This document shows, piece by piece, positions 48,114 to 56,995 of a DNA stretch of 64,000 nucleotides (positions are counted from its first letter, which is position 1; the number at the start of each line of letters is the position of its first letter). Source of the stretch: Methanoregula sp. (lineage in GTDB: Archaea > Halobacteriota > Methanomicrobia > Methanomicrobiales > Methanospirillaceae). The DNA lies in the NCBI GenBank assembly GCA_026625165.1, contig CP112999.1:2110863-2174862 (forward strand), given 5' to 3'. The position numbers and the translations under genes were made by a program. Under the pieces are notes generated by a model that ran no database searches, was not told where the DNA came from, and saw only the letters and a list, made by a program, of their open reading frames with translations.

Positions 48114-48845
48114 ATGATCTCGATTATAATCCCCCTTTATAACGAACGAGCCAACATTATCCATTACAATAATGACCTGTTTCCAATAATTGATGAAATC
48201 GGAAAAAAATATGGCGAAATTTTTGAATTTATTTTCGTTGATGACGGAAGCAGGGACGATACAGTTGAGAGAATAGAGGAAGCCGCCAATAAACGACCTG
48301 ATACAAAAATACTCCATCACGAGATAAATAAAGGGATGGGGAACGCAATTAAGACCGGCCTTTCTGCAAGCAGTGGAGAACTTATCATCACTATGGATGC
48401 TGATCTTACTTTCCGGCCGGTTGATGTGGCAAGGCTGATAGAAAAATATCGTGAAACACATGCTGACTGCATATCCGGTTCCCCATATCTTGAAAAGGGT
48501 CTGATGGAAGAAGTTACCCCGTTCAGGCTGCTGATGAGTAAAACAGTGAATTTTCTCTACCGCCTTCTTTTAAGAAGTCATATCACTTGTGTTAGCCCTA
48601 TATTCAGGCTCTATAAACGCCGTGTTCTTTCAGAGATGCAGATTACGAGTAAAAATTTTGAGATCAATGCGGAAATTATTTCAAAACTACTCATTAGTGG
48701 AAAAACAGTTGTGGAAGTACCGGTTCCCCTTCTGAAAAGGAAGTATGGGAGCTCTAAAATTAACGTTAAAAAAGAGATAAAGAATTACCTGATGCTGTTA
48801 TATAAAATTTTCCGGACAAAATACCTCCACAAGGAATGGGTTTAA
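48114..48845 (+). CDS. family 2 glycosyltransferase (dolichol-phosphate sugar synthase type)
   Basis: A 243-residue GT2 enzyme. 'MISIIIPLYNERANI' opens the GT-A fold, 'FVDDGSRDDTVE' binds the nucleotide sugar, and 'ITMDADLTFRP' carries the DxD metal motif. There is no membrane helix, matching the DPM1-like group that loads mannose or glucose onto polyprenyl phosphate. It is likely a donor-supplying enzyme for the membrane glycosyltransferases downstream. Intact and of normal length. Confidence 0.88.
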   Translation: MISIIIPLYNERANIIHYNNDLFPIIDEIGKKYGEIFEFIFVDDGSRDDTVERIEEAANKRPDTKILHHEINKGMGNAIKTGLSASSGELIITMDADLTFRPVDVARLIEKYRETHADCISGSPYLEKGLMEEVTPFRLLMSKTVNFLYRLLLRSHITCVSPIFRLYKRRVLSEMQITSKNFEINAEIISKLLISGKTVVEVPVPLLKRKYGSSKINVKKEIKNYLMLLYKIFRTKYLHKEWV

Positions 48846-48881
48846 CCAAAAAAACAAGAATAAATTATCTATTTATTTGTT

Positions 48882-50210
48882 TTATATCCGATTTTTTTGT
48901 ATTTGGTTTATGATTTCCAATGGTTGAATCACATAGTACATCAGGAGTAAAAGAGATGCGTACTGGATAGTGAAGAAGAACAATGTCAGGTACCAGTCTG
49001 AAGATCCTACGGGATTTGTATATTCAAGATTGGTATAGAACCTCCCAAACATCAGAGGGAACTCAATATATGCAAAAACCTGCGTCAGATAAAACAGAAT
49101 TATCTTGTAAAGGTCATCAGCTGCCAGCAGACAGAGAAATGGTGTGAACCATACAATATACTGGGGGCTGTGGAATTTTGTGAAAAATACTACCGAAAAA
49201 ATTGCACATAATAATATTTTCAAAAGTGTTATCGGTCTCTTTTCAGTATCAATATAAGCAAAATAGAAAAGAATGAGGAATACAACACCCATCATCATGT
49301 ACATCAAAGTCGAAACTACTGTCGATGTAATTCCAAGATGTCCTACATCATTTAAATACGTATAAATGGTAAATGTCGCGGTATTTACGTAAACCCCGAC
49401 GCTCGAACCAGTTGCGAACAGGTATGTCCCGATAGCTTCGTGACGAACGAGAACAAGCGGTACCAAAAGAATAAAGGATAAAGGAATGATGACTTTCAAA
49501 GCCGTAATTAATTCCTGTTTTATCGAAGTTTTTTTTGCATTAAATAAAACCATGAACGGAAATGCAAGTGCCGGGAATATTTTTGCAAAAAAACCAAGGC
49601 CCGCAAAGAGATACCCTCTCATGTTCATCCCATATAAAGTAAACATCACAGCTGCCATGAGAAGGCAAGTTGGAAATGCGTCAAATTTCGTCAGAACAAA
49701 ATAGGCCGTAGAGAATGCCGTTGCGTAGATAAGCCCGGCTTGATATGCGGTTTTTTCATCCCAGATTTTAAGCGCGATGAAATAGATGCAGAGAATGGTG
49801 ACAATATCACACAAGACCATGAGCAGCTGGAAAGTGTACACAAATGCCATTGCACTCTGTAACGCAAGGGCTGGAATAAAGGCTATTGTAATGGGAATAA
49901 AAATCAGGACAGGATAATCAAAACTGTAATCAATATATGGTAATTGCCCCTGAAGCACTTTGACCGCATGCTCAAAATAGAATCCAATATCAAAAAGGTC
50001 AATAAAGGAGTTGAATACCAAAGGGGTGAGAGTGAGAACCAAAAATTTTGTTACCAACGAGGCAAGGATGAGATAAAATATATGTCGTTTAACCATATTC
50101 CGGTCAATATTGTCAAATTCGAATTCAAGAAAAATTAAGGGAGCCTTTCCTTTTTTTCCCTTTTTTACTGATGCTTCAAGGGCATCCTTATTTTTCTTAC
50201 CCATATACAT
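48882..50210 (-). CDS. multi-membrane glycosyltransferase (GT87/ArnT-like)
   Basis: A 442-residue integral membrane protein with about ten to twelve helices. 'DIGFYFEHAVKVLQGQLPYIDYSFDYP' after the first helix is the extracytoplasmic loop with acidic residues found in polyprenyl-phosphate-dependent mannosyltransferases (DUF2029/GT87-like). 'HSPQYIVWFTPFLCLL' near the C-terminal third is also typical. The donor is presumably a polyprenyl-phosphate sugar. GGAG lies ahead of the ATG at 50210. Its N terminus is lysine-rich and cytoplasmic. Confidence 0.8.
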   Translation of the reverse strand: MYMGKKNKDALEASVKKGKKGKAPLIFLEFEFDNIDRNMVKRHIFYLILASLVTKFLVLTLTPLVFNSFIDLFDIGFYFEHAVKVLQGQLPYIDYSFDYPVLIFIPITIAFIPALALQSAMAFVYTFQLLMVLCDIVTILCIYFIALKIWDEKTAYQAGLIYATAFSTAYFVLTKFDAFPTCLLMAAVMFTLYGMNMRGYLFAGLGFFAKIFPALAFPFMVLFNAKKTSIKQELITALKVIIPLSFILLVPLVLVRHEAIGTYLFATGSSVGVYVNTATFTIYTYLNDVGHLGITSTVVSTLMYMMMGVVFLILFYFAYIDTEKRPITLLKILLCAIFSVVFFTKFHSPQYIVWFTPFLCLLAADDLYKIILFYLTQVFAYIEFPLMFGRFYTNLEYTNPVGSSDWYLTLFFFTIQYASLLLLMYYVIQPLEIINQIQKNRI

Positions 50211-50282
50211 TCTCCATTCCTGTTTTATCGTGAATTTTTCAAAGATGCTTATTGTTAAAGGAATAATTTCGGCCTTCTCTTA

Positions 50283-51419
50283 TTATAACAACCGATTTTC
50301 TGAGAAAGTGCGTTGAGTCCGTGTCCAGGTAATTCGGCGGTTTACAAAGAAATTCCATATGAATGCAACCAGTATCCCGACCAGATTGGAAACAAGATAA
50401 TACACGCCAAATATACTGGTAAGGAGCCAGAGTATCCCGATATTGATTACAAGCCCTCCCGCGGATACTATATGAAATGCGACAAGGCGATGCCACCTGC
50501 TCGATAATTTGTGATCCCCTGCTGTGCGAAACGTCCAGAGATCATTCCAGAGAAAATTATTCAGGATTGACAGCTCGACTGCAAAAAAGCTGGCCTCGAG
50601 GTAATACAATCCTGCATATTCTTTGAGATAATACAGGACCCCCATATTCACGATAATACCGGAGATTCCGACCAACCCGAACTTGAACACTCTTTTCCAT
50701 TCCCTCCACGCAGCGCTGTGGTGATGGAAAAACGAGTGGAGGGTGATGTCGGTTACCTGTTGCGCATATTCAATGATAGTTTTGATTTTCAGTTTGCTTG
50801 AACCAATTTCCCGGTCAACAAACTCGAATGGAATCTCTTTGTCTTTTTTCCAGGTTCCCTTTCCCAACACCTCAAGCAGGATCTTGTAGCCTTTGGGTTT
50901 CAGATGTGCGTTTGACACAACATCCTTTCTGATTGCAAAAAAACCGCTGACGGGATCGGTAACATCCGGAAAAAGAAGGCGCCCTAAAAAGGTTGCTCCC
51001 AAGGAAATAAATCTCCGTTTTAATGGCCATTTCTTTATTCCCCCGCCCTCCATATACCGGCTCCCGATAACAACATCATTGCCAGCCCGGATTTCATTGT
51101 ACATTTTAGGGATGAGCGCGGGGGGGTGAGAGAAATCAGCATCGATGACAATAAAAACGTCAGATGATGCGTGTGAAAAACCATCGGCAACAGATTGGGA
51201 GAGGCCATGGTCGCTCTCGCGGACAAGGATGTCCACATTTTCTTTTATTCTTTTAAGGTCGTTCACAATGGAGATGGTAGTATCTGACGAATTATCATCA
51301 ACGACCAGTATCTGCCCATTGAGGGCGTTTTTCTTTAAGACCGCATCGACTGCCATAACGATTTTGCGGATATTTGCTTCTTCGTTGAAGGTGGGTATAA
51401 TTACGGTCAGGTCGTACAT
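50283..51419 (-). CDS. family 2 glycosyltransferase fused to a GtrA domain
   Basis: A 378-residue fusion. Residues 1-240 form a GT2 domain: 'LTVIIPTFNEEANI', 'LVVDDNSSDTTISIV' and the DxD-type 'VVIDADFSHPP', closest to dolichol-phosphate mannose synthases. Residues 250-370 form a four-helix GtrA domain ('FGLVGISGIIVNMGVLYYL', 'VELSILNNFLWNDLWTF') thought to help flip polyprenyl-linked sugars. One protein may thus make and translocate the lipid-linked sugar. It lies just downstream of a GT39-like gene on the same strand. Confidence 0.9.
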   Translation of the reverse strand: MYDLTVIIPTFNEEANIRKIVMAVDAVLKKNALNGQILVVDDNSSDTTISIVNDLKRIKENVDILVRESDHGLSQSVADGFSHASSDVFIVIDADFSHPPALIPKMYNEIRAGNDVVIGSRYMEGGGIKKWPLKRRFISLGATFLGRLLFPDVTDPVSGFFAIRKDVVSNAHLKPKGYKILLEVLGKGTWKKDKEIPFEFVDREIGSSKLKIKTIIEYAQQVTDITLHSFFHHHSAAWREWKRVFKFGLVGISGIIVNMGVLYYLKEYAGLYYLEASFFAVELSILNNFLWNDLWTFRTAGDHKLSSRWHRLVAFHIVSAGGLVINIGILWLLTSIFGVYYLVSNLVGILVAFIWNFFVNRRITWTRTQRTFSENRLL

Positions 51420-51436
51420 TGTGATTCAATCCAAAC

Positions 51437-52984
51437 CTAGGATGAGGCAAATAAGTATATTCCAGTATTCTGGGTGACGGAATGGGTATGCCCCTGGATC
51501 CAAGCAACCGCATCACCATTCGGGTTTGCAGATACGATATCACTGGTGACTACAATATACATCGTATTGTTTCCTTTCTGCAGATGAATTGCATCGAAAT
51601 CTCTTGCGGTGTCTGCATGGAATTCGATCGTACCGTCCGTGCTGTTGGTGTAATAGAAATCGAATGGCTGGTAGATATATCCGGGTGCAACAACGACCAG
51701 ATCTCCGGGTCTTGTGAGTTGTGATATCTGGCCAGAGAAGCCTCTCCAGTCCTCTTTTGAGTACCCGGAATAATAGGTTACCAAAGCAGGTGCGGAAATA
51801 ATGAAAGCAAATACAATGAAACCATAGACAATCGCTTTGCTGTTACTAAGAGTCCAGAACAACCGATATGAGAGTGCAACACCAAGGAAAAATATGATCG
51901 TCAGGAAGATGAGATACCGGGGAAGCATGGGGATCCTGTATGACAGAAAATCACTGATTAAAAATGTGAGAACGGTTATCGAAACAAGGAAAATGCCCTT
52001 GTTTTTATCCAGAGAGAATGCTTGGTAGATTCCAAGAAAAAACAGTATCATCAGGGGAAGGAACGAGAAATAATAAAATCTTTCAGAAAACCCGGAAATC
52101 TGTATAAAGGTCTCGGTGATGATCCCAAGCCCCTGAATCCCGAATGTCGGTGCAGATGCAGTCCGTTTGGCAAACAGCTGGATCATGATAATAATGAGCG
52201 GGAGGCAGATGAGACCAAAAACCACACCGCCTGCTGCAATAGGCCGGACTGTGCTGATATCCTTTCGGATTTTTGGAACGAGTTCATATAAACCGTACAG
52301 CACGAGCGATCCGATCATAACCAGCGCGTAAAAATGGGACCAGAAAGCGAGTGCAGAGAGAAAACCAAAAATGGCCCAGTGTTTGATATCATTTGTTTTT
52401 AAGGCTTTCAGGTAAAAGACCATGGCGAATGCTATAAAAAAGAGCATCATGGAATATGCCCGTGCTTCCTGTGAGAAGAAGATCAGGAATGGCGAGAAAG
52501 TACAAAAAGCGGCCGCGATAATTCCGGTATTCCGATCGAGAAATTCCTTTCCGATAAAGTATACGAGAGGAATTGTAAAGACACCGAGCAGTGCCGGAAT
52601 GAGACGTAGAATAACTTCACTATTTCCAAACATGAGCATGATATGCTCTGTCCAGTAAAAGAGGGGGGGGTTGAATTCCCCGCCGGCAGTCACCTGCCAG
52701 ATTTCCAGAAAAGATCCTTTTGATATAGTATATGTCGAGGCCTCGTCAAGCCAGAGAGAGTTGAAGCCAAGATTATAAAAGCGCAGGAATGCGCTGATGA
52801 GGGTGAGAGCAAGAAGGAGCTGCACATACCGGCTCCGTCTCAGAAGGGAGAAGAGAGTGCCGGGGGAAAGAGGGGCTAGGGGGTCGTCATTCAAAATTCC
52901 ATTCCTGTCAAGATCACAATCGCTGCTGTTTTCGGTTTTTTTACCTTTTTGACGCCCTTCCTTTCTCATTCCCATCGCAATCAT
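51437..52984 (-). CDS. GT39/ArnT-like membrane glycosyltransferase
   Basis: A 515-residue integral membrane protein with a basic cytoplasmic N terminus and about eleven helices. 'GFNSLWLDEASTYTISKGSF' carries the acidic catalytic loop of GT-C enzymes, and 'NPPLFYWTEHIMLMFGNSEVILRLIPALLG' is the PMT/ArnT signature. The C terminus has an extracytoplasmic domain. It probably transfers a sugar from a polyprenyl donor to surface protein or lipid. Eighteen bases separate it from the GT2-GtrA gene, implying one operon. Confidence 0.86.
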   Translation of the reverse strand: MIAMGMRKEGRQKGKKTENSSDCDLDRNGILNDDPLAPLSPGTLFSLLRRSRYVQLLLALTLISAFLRFYNLGFNSLWLDEASTYTISKGSFLEIWQVTAGGEFNPPLFYWTEHIMLMFGNSEVILRLIPALLGVFTIPLVYFIGKEFLDRNTGIIAAAFCTFSPFLIFFSQEARAYSMMLFFIAFAMVFYLKALKTNDIKHWAIFGFLSALAFWSHFYALVMIGSLVLYGLYELVPKIRKDISTVRPIAAGGVVFGLICLPLIIIMIQLFAKRTASAPTFGIQGLGIITETFIQISGFSERFYYFSFLPLMILFFLGIYQAFSLDKNKGIFLVSITVLTFLISDFLSYRIPMLPRYLIFLTIIFFLGVALSYRLFWTLSNSKAIVYGFIVFAFIISAPALVTYYSGYSKEDWRGFSGQISQLTRPGDLVVVAPGYIYQPFDFYYTNSTDGTIEFHADTARDFDAIHLQKGNNTMYIVVTSDIVSANPNGDAVAWIQGHTHSVTQNTGIYLFASS

Positions 52985-53103
52985 TAGCTATTTCGTAATT
53001 ATTGGCATATAGTTTACTCAGTCGTGGAGATCTGAAAAAACCGGGGATCCTGAAAACGGGCGTATCAAGGTGGAACGTAAAAATTTGGCTTGTTTTTCCG
53101 AAA

Positions 53104-54049
53104 TTAGCAAAGCAGGGGAGATTTCAACAACCTCAGCAGGTTATCCCTGCTCGTAACCACAGTCGCCGACTGCTCGAGCATCAGGTTCACATGTTCGTGG
53201 GTTCCGACTTTGCGAAAATCGGTCCTGAGCGCAAATACCGGTTTGTTGAGCCCGCTTGCGTATCCCATCTCCCATGCAGTCCCCGAATCAGCGTCCGCAC
53301 CATCGATAATGGCTACAACCGAATCCACCTCATGAAGCCGGTTTGTTGAGCCCGCTTGCGTATCCCATCTCCCATGCAGTCCCCGAATCAGCGTCCGCAC
53401 CATCGATAATGGCTACAACCGAATCCACCTCATGAAGGGCTCTTTTATTCTGTTCATAGATCCGGGCATGCGTTGTCAAATCCCGGTGAGCATCATCGTC
53501 ACCGGTTTCCTGCGGGACATACACTTCGAACAGGTGCTGCCTGAGGAGACTGGCGAGAGCCGTATTGTAGGATCGTTCCGATTCAGAAAAGAGGGGGGCT
53601 GCAAGATAAATTCTGTACTGGCAGAACTCTGATACATCGACCGCTTTAATCTTGGGAAATCGTGCGAGAAATACTCCACGCCCCTCTCTTTTTGGCGGTT
53701 CGTCCCCGGTACTACCGTAATAGGTGGTTGTCACCCCGCAGGTGGGGGACGAGTTTACCCCGATGATACAGAGCGGGGGGCCCCGTGAAGCAACAACGTC
53801 ATGCACACGGGATTCAAGAACGTCCATCATGCACCCAAAGCCATGCGTGTTCAGGCGTTCCAGAAATGTGCCGGGCTTTCTCTCTGCTCCAAGGTACAGC
53901 GTCTCGGGACAGGGAAGAGGGACGGCTTCGATTCCAAACCGCGTGCACCTTTCAATAGCACCGCGGAACATTTTGAGATCGGAAGGTTTAGTGATCCCCT
54001 CTGCACGCAGTGCGGGGTTCAGGATGCAGGGGCACACCAGCACGTACAT
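53104..54049 (-). pseudogene. DUF523-like / nucleoside 2-deoxyribosyltransferase fusion, broken by a tandem duplication
   Basis: Read as one gene, this encodes about 280 residues. The first half resembles DUF523-type proteins ('VLVCPCILNPALRAEG', 'LPCPETLYLG', 'IGVNSSPTCG'). The second is a nucleoside 2-deoxyribosyltransferase-like domain ('IYLAAPLFSESERSYN', then 'DGADADSGTAWEMGYASG'). An exact 100-bp tandem duplication (53238-53437) shifts the frame: the upstream part ends 'GLNKPAS' and the rest of the protein follows in another frame. With one copy removed the frame is whole. The ATG at 54049 is preferred. It is broken in this sequence, or an assembly error. Confidence 0.82.
53238..53437. 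repeat. exact 100-bp tandem duplication
   Basis: Bases 53238-53337 are repeated without change at 53338-53437. The unit starts CCGGTTTGTTGAG and ends CATGAAG. Because 100 is not a multiple of three it disrupts the surrounding gene. Confidence 0.95.
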
Positions 54050-54079
54050 TGATAGTGACTTGGTTCCCACAGATCATCA

Positions 54080-54571
54080 ATGATGCCCCTAATTGCCTAC
54101 CGGGACAACAGCTGCGACCCCCGGAAATGCACGGTGAAAAAACTCGAAAAGTCGGGGTTCGTCAGGATTGTTAAAAAAATTTCCCAAATCCCGCGAAATA
54201 CCCTGCTGCTTGACCCAACGGCAGAGCGGGCACTCTCTCCTGCAGATAAAACGGTTAAATCCATCACTGTGCTGGACTGTTCATGGGAAGTGCTGAACAC
54301 CGGCGCGGTTAGCGCGTGGCGCATCCGGCGAGCTCTCCCATTCCTTGTCGCGGCAAACCCGGTGAACTTCGGCAGACCCTGTATGTTGTCATCGGTGGAG
54401 GCACTTGCAGGGGCGCTGTTCATCATCGGGGAGGAGGAGCAGGCGCGCGATATCCTTGGAAAAGTCAGCTGGGGGATACGGTTTCTTGAGGTGAATAAAG
54501 AACCTCTTGAACTCTATGCCAATGCAAAGGACAGCACGGAAGTCGTGACGATCCAGGAGCAATACCTCTGA
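54080..54571 (+). CDS. tsr3: 16S rRNA aminocarboxypropyltransferase, Tsr3
   Basis: A 163-residue SPOUT-fold enzyme that adds the aminocarboxypropyl group of SAM to a modified uridine in small-subunit rRNA. 'DPRKCTVKKLEKSGFVRIV' is the N-terminal RLI-like signature, 'LLLDPTAERALSPAD', 'LDCSWEVLN' and 'RRALPFLVAANPVNFGRPCMLSSVEA' are the SAM-binding segments. It is found in archaea and eukaryotes, supporting the archaeal origin of the window. The start is 54080 or the next codon. It diverges from the broken gene at 54049 with about 30 bases between starts. Confidence 0.92.
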   Translation: MMPLIAYRDNSCDPRKCTVKKLEKSGFVRIVKKISQIPRNTLLLDPTAERALSPADKTVKSITVLDCSWEVLNTGAVSAWRIRRALPFLVAANPVNFGRPCMLSSVEALAGALFIIGEEEQARDILGKVSWGIRFLEVNKEPLELYANAKDSTEVVTIQEQYL

Positions 54572-54722
54572 CCATCTCCAACTCCCGGAATATTGCGATG
54601 ATTAGGAAGGTATGGTGTATCAGGGAGCAAATCCTTAATTGAGCTGGACGGGAATGTGATTGCATGACGACAGGGGCATTGGAGATGCGCGATCCAAGGG
54701 GCCGGTAATCCGGGGATACTTT

Positions 54723-55178
54723 ATGGCCGCTGTAATGACGATTCCGATTTATTCTGTCCGCACCGGACGGGTGGAGAATCTTATACCCGTGATAAAATCC
54801 GAGGATGTGTGGAGGGGGTTCCTAACTCCGCAGCAGTTCGATGTCGTTCGGAATAGAGGCACCGAGCTGGCCTTCACCGGTGTCTACCATGACTGTAAGA
54901 AAAGGGGGATATACCAGTGCGTCTGCTGCGGGACAGACCTGTTTCTCTCGGATGCCAAGTTTGATTCCGGCACGGGTTGGCCCAGCTTTTCAGCACCGGT
55001 ATCTGACCATAACGTCAGGGTTGTGACTGATCGTTCCCATGGGATGGTCAGGAATGAAGTACTCTGCGCCCGCTGCGGTGCCCATCTTGGCCATGTCTTT
55101 GATGATGGCCATCCGCCAGCGAACAAACGGTACTGCATGAACTCTACATCACTCAACCTGGTTTTGAACCTGCCATGA
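54723..55178 (+). CDS. msrB: peptide-methionine (R)-S-oxide reductase
   Basis: A 151-residue MsrB that repairs oxidised methionine. Two zinc-binding pairs, 'CVCCG' and 'CARCG', the substrate segment 'FDSGTGWPSFSAPV' and the catalytic cysteine C138 in 'RYCMNS' are all present. The ATG at 54723 is preferred over TTG at 54660; an ATG four codons later is also possible. The following gene overlaps its stop by four bases. It adds to the oxygen-damage defences seen at the left end of the window. Confidence 0.92.
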   Translation: MAAVMTIPIYSVRTGRVENLIPVIKSEDVWRGFLTPQQFDVVRNRGTELAFTGVYHDCKKRGIYQCVCCGTDLFLSDAKFDSGTGWPSFSAPVSDHNVRVVTDRSHGMVRNEVLCARCGAHLGHVFDDGHPPANKRYCMNSTSLNLVLNLP

Positions 55179-55984
55179 AATTCCAAACCGACCGCCCCTC
55201 TGGCACATCCCGCAATACTCCAACACCTCTGCAGGTACGGGAAGATACATGCACCGATCGCGTAATCCCTGGGATCAGTTCCCGGCTTGCCGCACTGCGC
55301 AGCGATATGTTTTCGGTATCTGATTACCCTGCCGGAAAGCTTGCAGAGATCATCCGCGAAGTCGGGTTTGCCTGCGACTGCTGCACAAAGTGCTGCACAA
55401 AGGAGTTCAACGACCATGTCTTCCTTCTCGATAAAGACGCCGCTGTGATTAAAGGGATCGCTCCGGAAGCCCTCATTCCGGCACCTTACTTCGAGCTCTG
55501 TGACCAGAACGGACGGTTCTATGACTCCGGCTATGCCCTGCGGACACGGGTGGACGGGTTGTGCTTTTTCCTGAATGGAAACCGGTGCCGGATCTACGAG
55601 AACCGGCTCTCTATTTGCCGGATTTACCCGTACATGCTCCACCGCGAACCGGATGATGACGGCATTGTCGACTGGCGGCAGATCAGCGGACTGAACAAAC
55701 ACGGGACCTACCACAACGAGATCCCTGTTGCAGAGAGTATCGCAATCGCGCAGGAGGTAAAGGATTACGAGATTGCGTTCCTTGAGCAGACCATCCGGTT
55801 CTACGGGTTCATGTGTGGGTACTTTGCAGAGAACGGGCTCCGGCATGTCCGGAAAGTGTACGATGACCGGATGCGGGCGTTCAGGAAAGGAGATGAGATC
55901 GAAGTGTTCGTCCTGTATGACGGCCGGTTGGAACCGTGGAGGATGAAGGGGGATGAGGCGGTGCTGGGAAATGGCACTTCTTAG
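55175..55984 (+). CDS. YkgJ-family cysteine cluster protein
   Basis: A 269-residue protein with the YkgJ (CxxCxxCC-like) motif near residue 68: 'CDCCTKCCTKEF'. Later it has 'GLCFFLNGNRCRIYENRLSICRIYP', the family's second cysteine cluster, likely binding zinc or an iron-sulfur centre. The first 50 residues are poorly conserved. The start overlaps the msrB stop (ATGA), so the two are cotranslated. Function unknown in the family. Confidence 0.85.
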   Translation: MKFQTDRPSGTSRNTPTPLQVREDTCTDRVIPGISSRLAALRSDMFSVSDYPAGKLAEIIREVGFACDCCTKCCTKEFNDHVFLLDKDAAVIKGIAPEALIPAPYFELCDQNGRFYDSGYALRTRVDGLCFFLNGNRCRIYENRLSICRIYPYMLHREPDDDGIVDWRQISGLNKHGTYHNEIPVAESIAIAQEVKDYEIAFLEQTIRFYGFMCGYFAENGLRHVRKVYDDRMRAFRKGDEIEVFVLYDGRLEPWRMKGDEAVLGNGTS

Positions 55985-55991
55985 AAGTTAA

Positions 55992-56789
55992 TTAATTGCC
56001 GGTTTCCTTCCGGATCCTCTCCAATGCAATCCGGCAATACTCCTCATCCAGATCAATCCCAACCGACCTCCGATTACAGCGGCATGCCGCGACCAGCGTA
56101 CTCCCGCTGCCCATGAACGGATCGAGAATTGTGTCACCGACATAGCTGAACAGTTTCATACAACGCAGGGGCAGCTCGACCGGAAACGGCGCCGGGTGGT
56201 TTACCCTCTTCTTGCTCTCACCGGAAAATGTCCAGAGACCGTTGGTCCAGTCCATAAACTCCTGCCGGGTGATATCACTCTTCCGGCCGGCAGCCGGGCG
56301 TTTCCAGTTTCCTTTGTACAGCACAACGATCAGCTCCACCGGCGCAATCACAAACGGTGCCGACGGGCTCATCCATGATCCCCACGCGGTCCGCCGCGAG
56401 ATGTTCCCCTCGTTCCAGATGATCGTGGAATGGTAGGAGAGCCCGGCCTCCTTGGCAATCACAGTGAGATCCGCGCCGACACTCTGCTGCCCGCCCTTGT
56501 TCTTGTCAAGCGGGATGTTAAGGCAGAACCTGCCCGAATCGGCAAGCCATCTGTGACAGCGTGACATCCATTTCTTCGAAAACGAGAGATATTCCTCATA
56601 TGAGCCTCCGTCATCATGGTTGCCATAACGGATATCGACATTGTAGGGAGGTGACGTCACGATGAGATCAACACTCCCGTTTTTCACCTGCCGTGTCGTA
56701 AGAACATCGTCGTTGATGATCCTGAGCCTGTCGTTTTCGAAATAAACCAAAGACGTCAATACGCTTCCTGTTTTTCTATCGGTGCTCAA
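55992..56789 (-). CDS. orphan DNA methyltransferase (N4-cytosine or N6-adenine, beta class)
   Basis: A 265-residue amino-group DNA methyltransferase. Catalytic motif IV 'TSPPYN' is at residues 45-50 and the SAM motif I 'DPFMGSGSTLVAACRCNRRSVGIDLD' comes near residue 220, the order of the beta class. TSPPY is compatible with N4-cytosine and N6-adenine modification. The target-recognition segment lies between. The TTG at 56789 is the only early start I see, so the N terminus is uncertain. No restriction enzyme or specificity gene is adjacent, which suggests a solitary, perhaps regulatory, methylase. Confidence 0.88.
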   Translation of the reverse strand: MSTDRKTGSVLTSLVYFENDRLRIINDDVLTTRQVKNGSVDLIVTSPPYNVDIRYGNHDDGGSYEEYLSFSKKWMSRCHRWLADSGRFCLNIPLDKNKGGQQSVGADLTVIAKEAGLSYHSTIIWNEGNISRRTAWGSWMSPSAPFVIAPVELIVVLYKGNWKRPAAGRKSDITRQEFMDWTNGLWTFSGESKKRVNHPAPFPVELPLRCMKLFSYVGDTILDPFMGSGSTLVAACRCNRRSVGIDLDEEYCRIALERIRKETGN

Positions 56790-56995
56790 GGGTCAAGTAA
56801 CCAGCGTTTTTGAATGGTGATTTCCGGCAAGCGGGATAGTTCTGAATAATTCTATCAACGTTCTTTGGGGCTTCGGCTCACGCCCTCGCCTCCTTGAACG
56901 TAAGTTCACAAAAATCTTCCTGTACAAAATGAGGAAATTCAATATCAGATTTTATTTCAGATACCTTTTTCATTGCCGGAACAATGTAAGATTGT

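Noticed and set aside
54884..55846. 320-residue minus-strand frame
   Set aside because: It is antisense to msrB and the YkgJ-like gene; the real genes carry intact metal and catalytic motifs.
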